Shown in pieces: positions 35,408-46,902 of a DNA stretch of 64,000 nt (its first letter is position 1; the number at the start of each line of letters is the position of its first letter). Under the pieces are notes generated by a model. The model worked only from the letters and a program-made list of their open reading frames with translations, searched no databases and was not told where the DNA came from. Source of the stretch: Xiphophorus maculatus (Eukaryota > Chordata > Actinopteri > Cyprinodontiformes > Poeciliidae); contig NC_036450.1 in assembly GCF_002775205.1 (NCBI RefSeq), forward strand, positions 9,174,479 to 9,238,478. Direction: 5' to 3'. A program made the translations under genes and the position numbers.

Positions 35408-36989
35408 CTGAAACAGGAAGTAGTGCAGGGAAACAGCAGTTAAAGATTTTAATTACTTTTACAGTTTCATTCAATCTCATTTTGGAAGCTAATATGCAGT
35501 CATATTAACAAGAAAGTACACCCTCTTTCAAGTCTATGGTTTTGTATATTAGGACAAAATAGCGAGGATAGCCCTTAACACATCCAAAAGGTATTTAAAT
35601 TTAACCTCAAATCAGGGTTGCAATCATAGAAGGTAGTGCAATTGTGATAATTTTACTAAATGTTGCAATGGTAAAATCAGTTGCGATAAATCCACATTAT
35701 TTTGATGTTATATTCTCCAGCTGTACATAAAATGTTCAAAAACACAGAATTTTATCATTTATTTAACACAAATTAAGTCAAAGTGGAAAAGCCAAGGTGA
35801 AAGTTCACTCCATTCATTAACAGCTCCTAACATGTCACTGAATGAGATGCAGAGCAGCTTCAGAAAAACAATATAAGGTACATAAGTACATGGACACAAA
35901 ATTGCATTCTTACAGTTCTAGATAAATAATAAATGACTGGCAACAAAGCAAATATAAAAGGTAGGTGATTTAAGTGGCTTTCAATTTTGTGTACAAAAGA
36001 AGGAAATATTTAATTCAGTTAAGCAAGAATTAGAATATTTTATACGGATTGCAGAAAAAAAAAGGGGGAGGGATTCTTTGGCATGTTACCAGCATGTTAC
36101 CACATTGATGGTTAAACCCCAATGATATTAACGATAAAAATATTGTACTCTACAGACTGAATAAATGGCTGTCAGCTAATTTATATTTATTCCAGGGTTT
36201 CTGCAAGGTTCAGTGAGGAGTTATATTTAAGACTTTCTAAGACTTTTTCAAGATCTTTATGGCGTAAGCAAAGATAAGTAAATTAGGGTAATACCATAAA
36301 GTATACTCAATTTAATAACTTATCTTTAATGTATTTTACAAGTACATAGACCAATAATGAAATCCTGGTTTTCAAGCTGTCCAAGCTCTTTCCCATAGTG
36401 AAGGATCAAGAACGTGTAAATTGTACTTCCTTAAAGATACAGTAAACAAACTTTTTTTTGAAGGTTTTTGGGGAATGCTCAGTGTTTGGGAATAAATAAA
36501 TAAGACAGGGCTTATTGCTTCCCCACATTATGGTGTTTATAGTTTTGTCTAAAAACAAAGACGGAAAGTAAAGGAATTTGGACAAATTTAGGACGTAATA
36601 ACACGTTTTTTAACAACTAGTGTGGACATTCTCTTATGCATTTATGTCTTTCAAAAAATTAAGAATATTAAATATAGAGCTTTAGGTGATTTTCTCCAGT
36701 ACTAAAGTAATAACTCTAAAAACCAGATCATTCAACTGTAATAAGCTATAAACAGTGGGGAGCAGTCCTGAAACAGCTGTCACTGAGTGGGAGCATTGAC
36801 TAAACACAGCAACAAGTGACGGTCCATCTGATGCATGCAACTGTTTAATTCAAACAAAAGATAAAAATAGTAATAATAAAAAAACTTTTATGCTTAAATT
36901 GCTAACACTACTTTTAATTTCAATAAACGGCTAAGGTGATATTAATCTGGGGGAAAACCCTGCAACACAATGGCCCCAGTAGGTTTCTC

Positions 36990-37200
36990 TCCATGCAATC
37001 TTAATATACAAACAGAAACCCACATGCTGAAATAAAACTAACCTTGCAGTGGAGCTCAATTCTGCTTGCGGAGGTAGAGCGAACCTATTTCCGCCTTCTT
37101 TGGAGATCACGTGTTTCCTCTTACCGTGGAAAATACGGAATCTCGCGATATTGTTGAGGTCAAAGTTAGCAGCACCATGTGTGACTGAGGAGAACATCGC
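36990..37200 (-). other. Probable 5' UTR exon of the zinc-finger gene
   Basis: On the minus strand this CpG-containing block offers donors at CCACG|GTAAGAGG (37124-37129) and GCAAG|GTTAGT (about 37036-37041). It lies directly opposite the pus1 start region. An ATG at 37197 opens a frame, but neither donor would join it in frame with the zinc-finger exon, so the frame is best read as non-coding or a short uORF. Confidence 0.4.
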
Positions 37201-37395
37201 TGATTGTTACATGCAGCATTTTATACGGAACCTTTAAGTTTTTTTTGGCACGCTTTTTCTGTTCGTTGAAGTTTACGAAGACTTACAATTACCGGCTGTT
37301 TAATGAACGCATCTCGCGATATTTTTTCTCAGCTCATGGAGCAGGTTCCATGCTGACGGTGCTGCAGGAACCTATGATGAGTTTTTTAGCTTGAC
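37130..37395. promoter_or_regulatory. Bidirectional promoter: zinc-finger gene (minus) and pus1 (plus)
   Basis: The sequence TCTCGCGATAT occurs twice in the same orientation, at 37140-37150 and 37313-37323. TCTCGCGA(GA) is a known element of TATA-less, often bidirectional vertebrate promoters. The two genes are transcribed away from this block, and it has more CpG than its surroundings. Confidence 0.55.
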
Positions 37396-39755
37396 ATGTT
37401 TAGAACCCGACCACTGTTAAGTGCCTTAGTTAACTACAGACAGTTGTTAGAGAGAAACGGTAGGTCAAGAAAAACAAATCTGCATATTTATTATTTCTGG
37501 TGGAGGCTCGTTTTCTGGTTTCACAAATGTATAGTGCTATATTTACAGGTTTAAAGTTCTTGTGCACAATGAGTGAAGACGCCAGAGATCAAGAGACAGC
37601 CAAGCTGTTAAAAAGGCCAAATGAGGTGAATGAGGACTCAGCTGAGAGAGCCACTAAGAGAATAAAAGCAGAAGGGGAGCACAATGAAGATGACAAGAGG
37701 TACCCAAAGAAGAAAGTGGTCATTCTTTTGGCATACTCTGGAAAGGGATACTATGGCATGCAGGTATTTTCCTTTACTACATGTAACAATGTTGCAAAAA
37801 ACCTTGAACTTCATAAGAAGTGGATGAGTCCAACCACACTTAAAAATCTCTGATAATAATAATAAACCTCACTACTTTCACTTGTTTATTATTCTTAACT
37901 TTTTTATGTTATTATATTTTAATGGATAACTTTTTATTAATTATGTCATCTGTCCACCTGCTATTTTTCTTTTAGAGAAATCCTGGAAACTCCCAGTTTA
38001 GAACCATTGAAGATGATCTGGTCACTGCTCTAGTTAAATCTGGTTGCATTCCTGGAAACCATGGTGATGACATGAGGAAGATGTCCTTCCAAAGATGTGC
38101 CAGAACTGACAAAGTATGTGTTCATGCACCTGAAATATGCATTGCAAGACTATTGGGGGGGGCGGGGGAATCTACAAAAAAAGTTATTTGTCTTCACGTA
38201 CCATATTGTTGCTAATGAAGGTTAAGTACTAAAGCAATGTGTGTTGTTTTGCTTCTATTTGATGTTACCTACGCTGGTTTGTTTATTTTGTAGGATGTTG
38301 TAAATTTAGTAAAGTTTTTTTTTAACAGAAACATTGTTACTTTTTTATTTTTCTTTAGGGTGTTTCTGCTGCTGGTCAAGTGGTTTCACTGAAGCTTCGT
38401 TTAATTGAGGACATAATAGAAAAAATCAATGAGAATTTACCACCACAGATCAGGGTGCTTGGTAAGACTGTTGTATTAGAAATAAGAGGGACTGGAAAAT
38501 TTGCTGGTGAACAAGATTGTTTGACTTTCAGTTTGTTTTCCCTGTCTGATACCCCAGAACTAACAGGTCACATTGGTCCTTATCCAAGTTGTTACTGTAG
38601 TTGTTACTGAAGATTCAGATCTTTAATTTGTTTCACCACTCTTCTGCATCTTCATCACTAAATGGATTAAGAGCTTTTCAACCCAAACGCTGTCCTTATG
38701 CATTGCTCAAATGAGGGCTGTCATGCAAAGTGCTATGCTAATCACTACACTAATATGCTGTAAAATGAAAAAGAAAATGCAAATAGTGTTATTTATAGTC
38801 ATTAACGTGCTAAAATCTGCATGGACAGGTCAAATGTTTATAAAACCTTGATTCACCTATAATACCTTTGATTGGACTCCATGGATGTGCTTCTGATGTA
38901 ACTATTTTTTTGCTTTGACAGGGCTCAAGCGAGTGACCCAGGGATTTAATTCCAAAAATAACTGTGATGCCCGTACATATGCCTACATGCTCCCAACTGT
39001 AGCCTTTTCTCCTAAAGACTATGACACTGAGAACATAGCGGCGTTTCGTCTAGAAACAGAGACTCTTCAGAAGGTGAACCAACTTTTTGCCCTCTACAAA
39101 GGCACCCATAACTTCCACAACTTTACTTCCCAGAAGGCTCCAAGTGACCCCAGTGCCCGCCGCTACATCACAGAGATGTCCTGCGGAGAGCCTTTTGTCC
39201 GCAACAACTACGAGTTTGCCGTGATCACCGTGCGAGGCCAGAGCTTTATGCTGCACCAGATTCGCAAGATGATCGGCCTGGTGATTGCAGTGATCAAAGG
39301 CTACGCCAAGGAGGAGGTGATGGAGCGAAGCTGGGGTCAGGAGAAGGTGGACGTCCCTAAAGCTCCGGGACTCGGGCTGGTACTCGAGAGGGTTCACTTT
39401 GATCGGTACAACAAGCGCTTTGGAGGGGACGGTCTGCATGAGCGGCTAGAGTGGGATCGCGAGGAGGAGGCGATCAAGGCCTTCAAAGAGGCTCACATAT
39501 ATCCTACCATTGTTGAGACTGAATGTGAGGAGGGTTCCATGGTCAGCTGGATGGCCACTCTTCCCATCCATGACTTTGAAGCAACAGTTACTGGAACACA
39601 AGACAATAAGGACCAAAAACAGGTGCATCAGAGTTATTAATTTGATAATTAGATATATTGTATTGGGGGAAAAAATACATTGTTATATTGTAGCTAAGTG
39701 TTTGTCTCATTTTTTTTTGCAGGAGAATGCAGATGAAGGGAACGACTCCGATTAG
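37396..39755 (+). CDS. pus1: tRNA pseudouridine synthase 1, complete, six exons
   Basis: The enzyme isomerises uridine to pseudouridine in cytosolic and mitochondrial tRNAs and some other RNAs. Exons: 37396-37459, 37549-37763, 37976-38113, 38359-38461, 38922-39622, 39723-39755. The sum is 1254 nt, 417 residues (human about 427). Exon 1 begins [20 protein letters not shown], Arg-rich without acidic residues until the end, as in a mitochondrial leader. An internal ATG at 37569 ([13 protein letters not shown] at -3) fits the nuclear form. Diagnostic TruA-family segments are [32 protein letters not shown] with catalytic Asp138, [23 protein letters not shown] and [12 protein letters not shown]. 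The acidic C-terminus [10 protein letters not shown] comes from the short last exon. The exon 5 donor (CAG|GTGCAT) is weak; read-through would end the protein after VHQSY. Confidence 0.96.
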
Positions 39756-39855
39756 ACCGTCAGTGGAGAGAGGCGTTTTTTTGTCTTTTAATTTTTGGTA
39801 TTATTTCTGTTTTTTGTTTTAAATATTAAGAACAATTACGTTTAACAACTGGCAT

Positions 39856-39861
39856 AATAAA
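39856..39861 (+). terminator. pus1 polyadenylation signal
   Basis: AATAAA lies about 100 nt after the pus1 stop, followed by a T-rich stretch. Confidence 0.65.
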
Positions 39862-39949
39862 ATCATTCTCAGTTATCTAAAGTCATCTTTTTAATTCTCA
39901 GTGGTTATTTAATTTAAATTAATATACAGTATATATGCTTAATTAACAG

Positions 39950-40019
39950 TACTCATTCTGTGTTTACCCAAACAATTAATTAATTAAGATCAGTTGCTTG
40001 GGTAAAGACAGAATGAGTA
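39950..40019. repeat. 22-bp inverted repeat downstream of pus1
   Basis: Arms 39950-39971 (TACTCATTCTGTGTTTACCC at the outer side) and 39998-40019 pair with one mismatch around a 26-nt AT-rich spacer. It lies about 90 nt past the pus1 poly(A) signal. Confidence 0.75.
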
Positions 40020-40967
40020 TCGTTCTCATTCTAAAATCTTAATTCTGATTAGATTCAATTTGTGAATTTTACCCTAAATCAAAAACCTTTTATTTTTTGG
40101 GTTCTTATTTATTTCCAACATTTCTGGCTGTGTGTCTTATATTTTTATCAAGTAAAAAGTAAAGTAATTTAATCCTCTGAGTCAATCATATCCCCAAGAT
40201 ATATTTTTTGTATGGAATTAAAACTTGATGAAGTAGATACCTTCTAATTTAATCTTTGGGTAATTTTTTTTTTACAGAGCACCATCTACTGGTCATCAGT
40301 TGACACGTTTTAATTAAGCAAAGTAAGAGTTACTAGAAGATTTCCAGATTATGTTTATATAGTAAGTTTGTCGTTAAAATGGTCACCTACAATTATTTAC
40401 AATAATTATCAAAAGCCAAATTGTAATACATCAACGGTAGACCGTTAAAATTTCATATAACTAATACTTTCCAGAATAATTTAAAAATGTTCAATAATAT
40501 GCATAAATAATGAATGTAATACCTTAAAGTTTGGACATATTTATTAAAAGCATTATTAAATCATTCCATTCCCGTGAAACACCATGCGATTTAGTTTTTC
40601 AGAATTACTGGTCAAACTCGGTCTAATTTAAATGAACAGTTTCGATGTTGCGGTTTATTTGACGAGCTACATAGTCAATTTAAGTCACTTTTAGCATTGC
40701 ACTAAAAACCCTAATTATAACAGTGTGCATACTGTTTTCGACATTTTTTGGCAACTTCCAGTATTTCTTGCAGCAAATTTAGCTAACCTATGATTTAATA
40801 ATATCCGGAAATCATGGAGGATTTTCCTCACATTCAATATTTCCCGATTTAGATTGAGGTCACGACGAGTCCTCGCGACGCAAACTGCGATCCACATGTC
40901 TGTTTTTCTGTAAGCCCTTTGTCCTATTCTCCAGTGGACACGCGAACGCACCACACAGTCAACAAAC
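40020..40967. other. pus1-noc4l spacer with noc4l promoter
   Basis: About 0.9 kb without genes. The last 120 nt before noc4l contain several CpG steps, including CCTCGCGACG, and probably hold its promoter and 5' UTR. A CTCF-like CCATCTACTGG sits near 40282. The minus-strand ORF 40715-41092 overlaps noc4l exon 1 and is not supported. Confidence 0.45.
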
Positions 40968-43900
40968 ATGGCGCCGGCCAAAAAGCGCAACGTGAGTTCT
41001 AAAGCGAATGTAAAAAAGATCAAAATCGACTTGGAAGGTATTGTTGAGCGTATACTTAAAAGTAGAAAACATGCCAACGATGTTTTTGACATTCTGGAGT
41101 TTCTTCAGGTGAGAAAATATTTAAATATCCAGCACACATTAACATATACCGCATACACGTTTCGTTGAGCTAATGCCTGCATGCTTGTCCACGTTTGCTT
41201 CCTAAATGTACACAGTCAGAAAAAGAGAAAGACATTACCTGCGCTGTTGATGCCTGCTGCAAGCTGTTCTGTACATTTTTGAAGAGAAAGGATCTATTTA
41301 TTGGAAAGCTCCCTGGTGAGGATGAGGCGATAAAGGGTAAGTGATATGATCTAAAGCTTTCAATTAAACAGTTGAGATGGTTGAAGCTGTTGCCTCTAAG
41401 ATATGAAATAAATCGTTGTAATGTTATGAAATTATCATGATCTTCTGGAAGCATGTGGATTGAGTTTATGAAACCCTCCAAAGACCATTTGGGAAACTGT
41501 CAGTGTTTTTTTTTTCTCCTTTTTTCCTCTTCTTTGTTCCCCTGAGTGGAACAGGCCCATAGCATCACAGATTCTCCACCATACTGGAGTTCCTCTGCTA
41601 CATCTTCATGTTTTTGTGCTCCAGATGCACCTAGAATATTTATAGCTGAAAAGTTCAATCTCAGCTGACCCGAAAACTATTCCAGTAAAGTCAGACTAGT
41701 GCTTAAGAAATGCTTTGAGATGATAGGATACAAAAGGCTTTTACATTATTTGTCAGTGTACCAGTTGTTTTAAACTTTCTGACCATTGCTCCTATTATAG
41801 GGCTTGGTCATACTTGAATGCCTTGTTCTCTAAGATTTATTATTTTGAAGAGTGATTAAGATAGACCACTATGCCCTAGCGAAAGACAAAGTAATAAAGA
41901 AAATGTATATCTTATATTTAATAGGAATTGTAAGAGGTGTTGTTGAGTGTATTTTCTCCTTGGAAGAAATAATTTGACTTCCACCTTTGCTGGTATTAGA
42001 ATACCAGCAAAGTATTCTAATACTTTGGTGGTATTAAAGTATTACCACCAGCAAAGGTGGTATTTTAATTAATACAAAACTTCAGTAGTGCAGTTTTATT
42101 TGATAAACTAATGTGATTAGTCACATTTTTAAGATATAAAGTTTAGAATAAAGCAAAATTCTTTATATTATAAAAATTAGAAGAAAATGCTAAGACTGAA
42201 CTTTTATGTGTTTGTTGATTAGATATGATTGGTCAAATGTGACAAAACTAATTTTAGATTTGATTAGTTTTGCATCTCCATTTGGGCTTAGTCTTCACAA
42301 ATGAGCTGTAGGGTGTAACTCTGTCTCATTTATCACCCTGTTCTAAACCGCGAGTTTCGGGTTATTGGACCTTAAAGTTGTGTCATTTCTTTTTTATTGT
42401 ATTCTACTTTAGGTGAGCACAGCCCAGATGAGAAGTACAAGATTTTTATGCGTCATCGTTACAACAACTGTGTGGAGATCCTGCTTGAGCATCTCAACCA
42501 TGAAACACATGGTGTTAAGGTGAGATAACTTCGGAGTTTAGCCAATTTTATTTATTTATTTTATAAAAGCAGAAATCCCATTAGCATTGGTCTTTGTTTG
42601 GCATGTTAGATTTACATCACATATAAAATAATATACACCTTCTGCTTACCACAGAACATGACTTACGTTGGTTATTTTTGGCTGTCATAATTTTGTTTTT
42701 GAGTAAAGAAAATATTAAAATGTTAGAATGAGCAAATAACTGATTAAATTTGTAAGGGATCAAGTTCTTTTTCACAGCAATGTAAGCATGAAGCATATCT
42801 TATGTCTGAATATAGGAAAGTGCGCTGTGCTGCCTGATGAAATTTGCTGCTGGACAAGGACTGCATCCTCTGGAAGACCTGGACTGGAGTGAACACTTCA
42901 GCTTCCCAAGAGAACTGATCCAAGTAAGAGTTTTTCAGTTTTGTTATTACTAATTAATATGTCACACCTTCCTTTGCATCTGTCAACGAATCCCCATTTT
43001 ATTATAAAAAGTTCAAAATCATTATAAGTGTAGGAAACGTTTGACATTTTGGATTTCTTTTGCTGACAGGCCGTGGTGCACAACATTCTCTCTCAGAGCT
43101 CGGACAACTCCCTACTGATCTCCAGGTTCCAGGAGTTCCTTGAGATGGAAGACGTACGTTACTACGTCATGAGCTCCATCCGTGACAACGTGGCCACAGT
43201 CATGGACAAAAGCAAAGGGGTGGGAAACAATGAACTTCAAGTTGCATCTTTCATTATTGACAGTTTTTTTCTGTGATTTGCCTTATTTGAATTTGCTTTT
43301 TCTTCTTAGGTTGTCTTGCCTGTATATCAGTCCAACGTGTTCACTCTCATGTTGAACATCAACATGCCGAGCCAGGACTCTGAGCTTACCAACTTTATGG
43401 TCAAACAAGAAGGTAAGTGCTATTGTAGTTAGAGTTGGCAGTGAACAGCTGGTTTGTTTGAGTTGTTTTTACTAACCAGCCACTATTTAGAAGAAACATT
43501 TTCTTTGAGACTCTTCTGGATATCACTAACCTGAAATTATTTTTCCAGCCAAGCATGAGGATTGGAAGGCTGCAAAGCTGCATGTAAGTGAAATATTTAA
43601 ACTCTTATCTCCACTTGTCTTACATTTGTACTGACTTAGCAGAGTGATTCTCTGTTTCCCCTTCAGGATCACAAACGTGCCTTTGAGAGAATGTGGCTGG
43701 GCTTTCTTAAGTATAAGGTAAATCTTTAAAGTACACATTTAACATTTTGACCTCGTTGATTACTTCCTTCATCTCACTGTGTTTTGAAATTTCTCTTTCT
43801 GTTATAGCTGCCCAACAGCATGTATAAAAAGGTTTTAGTGATCCTTCATGACTCCATCTTGCCTCACATGAGCAAACCCACACTGATGATTGACTTTTTG

Positions 43901-46650
43901 ACAGCTGCCTATGATGTTGGTAAGTTTATAACGAAGTAATGGTAGATGTTGTGCAGCAGATCCTTGTTTTTGGTTTGTTTAATAAACTAAAACTATGTTA
44001 AACAGATGAGATGGCTCCTTATTTTTACAACTATAGAGTTCTTTAAAACTTTTAAAGATGTGTTTAATGTGTCAAACATACATTTATAAAAGTATTATTG
44101 ATTGATTGATTTAAGATTTGAAGTTTGGAACAGGTTTTTAAATTACATTATTAATGCTTGCATCCTTAGAAAAGATGTATAAAAATGAGTAAGTGAATAT
44201 ACTGTGTTTATGAAAAACATAAATCTATTGTGGTTCTGTTCTAATAGGTGGGGCGATCAGTCTGCTGGCCCTAAACGGTTTATTTGTCCTCATCCATCAA
44301 CACAATCTGTGAGTATCATATAAAAACAAATAAGTTTCTTTTACTGAGTAGCAGCAGAAATAGCAAAGAAAAGCTAATTGAGTTCATCTTTAAATGATAC
44401 ATTAAAATGTAAACTATTTCATTTGGTTTTCTTGTTTTGTTTACAGAGATTATCCTGATTTCTATAAAAAGTTGTATAATCTTCTCGAGCCATCTGTTTT
44501 CCATGTGAAGTACAGGGCGCGCTTCTTTCACCTGGCTAATCTTTTCCTCAGCTCCAGGTAAGACCATTCCCTTTTTGCTGCTTTGTATTTGTGTATTTTC
44601 CCATACAAAACACATGTAAAGTTCACACTTTATTAAGTGTATGCAATGTTTGTGCTCGTCTCCAGTCACCTGCCAGTCTACCTGGTGGCTGCGTTCGCCA
44701 AACGCCTGGCTCGTCTGGCCCTTACAGCTCCGCCCACAGCTCTTCTTATAGTGCTGCCTTTCATCTATAACCTAATCCGGCGCCATCCATCCTGCAGAGT
44801 TCTGATTCACAAGCCCAGCTCAGAAGATGGTGAGTCACATTTGTCTTTATGGCTAATTGGGTCAACTCTTAACTTTAAATTATTACTGTTTGAAGCGATG
44901 TATAAAAATGTTGTTTATTGCGCACAATGCTCCTTAAACACAACAAAGGTTCAATTATTAATTATAGTCGTTCCTGTTCACATTGACAGAGCTTCTTGAA
45001 GATCCGTATGTGATGAAAGAAGTGGATCCAGCTCTTTGTCATGCCTTAGAGAGCAGCTTGTGGGAAATTAAGGTAAGTTTTCGCACCAAACTGGGGCAAA
45101 TATAGTCTCATTGTTTGCATCATTGAAGCACCAGATGTTTGGCAGCTTTAAGCAATCAGAGGAAAAGGTAAAAAAATATTTTCATGTTAAAGGAAAGAAC
45201 AAGCAGTGTAATTGTTCAAACTGACTCTCTTTTTCCATCCTGTCGTTTTTCAGTGTCATCAATGATGTTATAATTTCTTTTTCATTTTTCATAGTGTTAA
45301 AAACTCAGTTTTATAAACATTGTCAGAACTTAAAATCATCAGCTGGTGTTATTAATTTTTTTGCATCACAACTCAGAAGTATGGTACTTAAATAAAATGA
45401 ATGGTATTTAAAACTGTGCTAAAAAACAGACTGTCATTTAAAACAGCATTCATAAATCAGACTAGTGACATGTACACAAGCTCCAAATGCTGCAGAAGAA
45501 GTGTGCAAAAGTTGCAAATGGACCATTTTAACTGATCTAATGATGTGCCTCTGTTTAAAGACTGTTAAAAACCAGTCTTTAAACTTTAGGCTGTAATGCT
45601 GGAATTGCTTTGACAGGAAAAAACAAAAATGGCTTGTTTTTTACATGGATGATTGACTGACGTGTTATAAATTTCCCTTTTAGTTCTAAAAACTTATAGA
45701 AAAAATGGTAGTACTACATAATAAAACACAGATCTAGAAAAGTAACCATTTTCAGGACGATAAGTTTCATGAAAGTTCTGAAAAGCAACTTCCTCATTCC
45801 AGGAAATTATATAACAAGTCTCAGGAAAATAGGTTATAGGAAACTAACCAGTGAGTTCCTTGAAAATTTCAGGAAGTACAAAGTATATTCCAGATAACCT
45901 GGTAAGTTTTGAAATGTAGTCTTATAAGTTTTGGGGAAATATGAGCTACATTATGTATAACAAAAAGCTATCCCTTCTCTATATCTTTTTATCCCTATGG
46001 ATTCATGGAAACGTCCCTGGATTTAAACCTAGAAAAGACAACAGTGGTAGAAACTGTGTCGTCCTGCAGCCTTTATTATTTAATGTTACTGAAAAATAGT
46101 GTAACCATGATAGATTCCTGTAACGGTAGCGCATGGGACATTCGACAGTCTCTTGTTTCCCATTTTACAGACACTGCAGAAGCATTATCATCCAGATGTG
46201 GCCAAAGCTGCAATGTTGATCAACACACCTCTGTCAGAACAAGAAGATGACATCAGTGAGGTGCTGGAGATAACCTCCTATGAGGTAATGAAGCATTTTC
46301 TTGTCCAACAGCAGAGCATTTGTTTCATTTCAGCTCTATGATTTGCTTTAGGTTTTCAGTCCAGGCTAGAGAAAGAATAAAACACTCTTGATAATTTAAT
46401 TAAGCAGTAATTAAATTGGTCAGTATTAAAGAAATTAATGCATTTTGTGTATGAATCAGAATGAATTTGTCACATGTTCGACAAATGTCTCTAGCCTGAT
46501 CAGGAATGTGCCTAATTTTCTTGTTTTCAGTTGATGGAGCGAGACTTGAAGCCGACTGAAAGCAAGAGTTTCCCACTGGAGTTTGAAACAGCTGCACATT
46601 TACTAGAACGAAGAGGAGAAGTGTTGGGACAACACTTTTGTCTGGCTTAA
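40968..46650 (+). CDS. noc4l: Nucleolar complex protein 4 homologue, complete, fifteen exons
   Basis: Noc4 partners Nop14 in the nucleolus for 40S subunit assembly. Exons: 40968-41108, 41216-41336, 42413-42519, 42816-42923, 43070-43219, 43310-43412, 43549-43583, 43667-43717, 43808-43919, 44248-44308, 44447-44557, 44666-44829, 44990-45072, 46171-46284, 46531-46650. The sum is 1581 nt, 526 residues (human 516). Every junction is GT-AG and in phase. Strongly conserved stretches include ANDVFDILEFLQ, LMIDFLTAAYDVGGAISLLA, SVFHVKYRARFFHLANLFLS, YLVAAFAKRLARLALTAPPT and ALESSLWEIKTLQKHYHPDV, spanning the CBF/Mak21 domain in the C-terminal half. The N-terminus (MAPAKKRNVSSKANVKKIK) is basic and longer than the human start, plausibly a nucleolar signal. 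The start has A at -3 and G at +4. Confidence 0.96.
41981..42060. repeat. Nested inverted repeats in noc4l intron 2
   Basis: Outer arms CCACCTTTGCTGGT (41981-41994) and ACCAGCAAAGGTGG (42047-42060) are exact complements. Inside, TTTGCTGGTATT pairs with AATACCAGCAAA across 2 nt, and GGTGGTA pairs with TACCACC. Several alternative hairpins share the same sequence words. Confidence 0.8.
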
Positions 46651-46896
46651 AGGATTATTAAAATATGCCATTCCCTGTGTGCTGTCTAGTTCTTAAAGCT
46701 GGTAATATGTCTTGGATCAATGTCTGAAGAGGTTTGGAGCCATGCAGGAGAATAGGCAGACTTCATTTACAAAACTGCAATTATAAATATAGTTTTTATT
46801 TTTATTTTATAAAAGATTAGAGGAACAGAAATGTATTTTTCTTTCAACTTGTACTGATGCTTTTCTGCCTACCCATCCACTGTTTGTTTTGGGTTC

Positions 46897-46902
46897 AATA
46901 AA
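46897..46902 (+). terminator. noc4l polyadenylation signal
   Basis: AATAAA about 250 nt after the noc4l stop, followed by a T-rich stretch at about 46935-46960. Confidence 0.65.

Noticed and set aside
36931-37197. Minus-strand 88-residue ORF starting MFSSVTHG
   Set aside because: It lies in the probable 5' UTR exon of the zinc-finger gene; neither available donor joins it in frame with the next exon.
39050-39439. Minus-strand 129-residue ORF
   Set aside because: It is the complement of the large pus1 exon 5.
41170-41481. Minus-strand 103-residue ORF
   Set aside because: It is antisense to noc4l exon 2, which is well supported by homology and splice sites.
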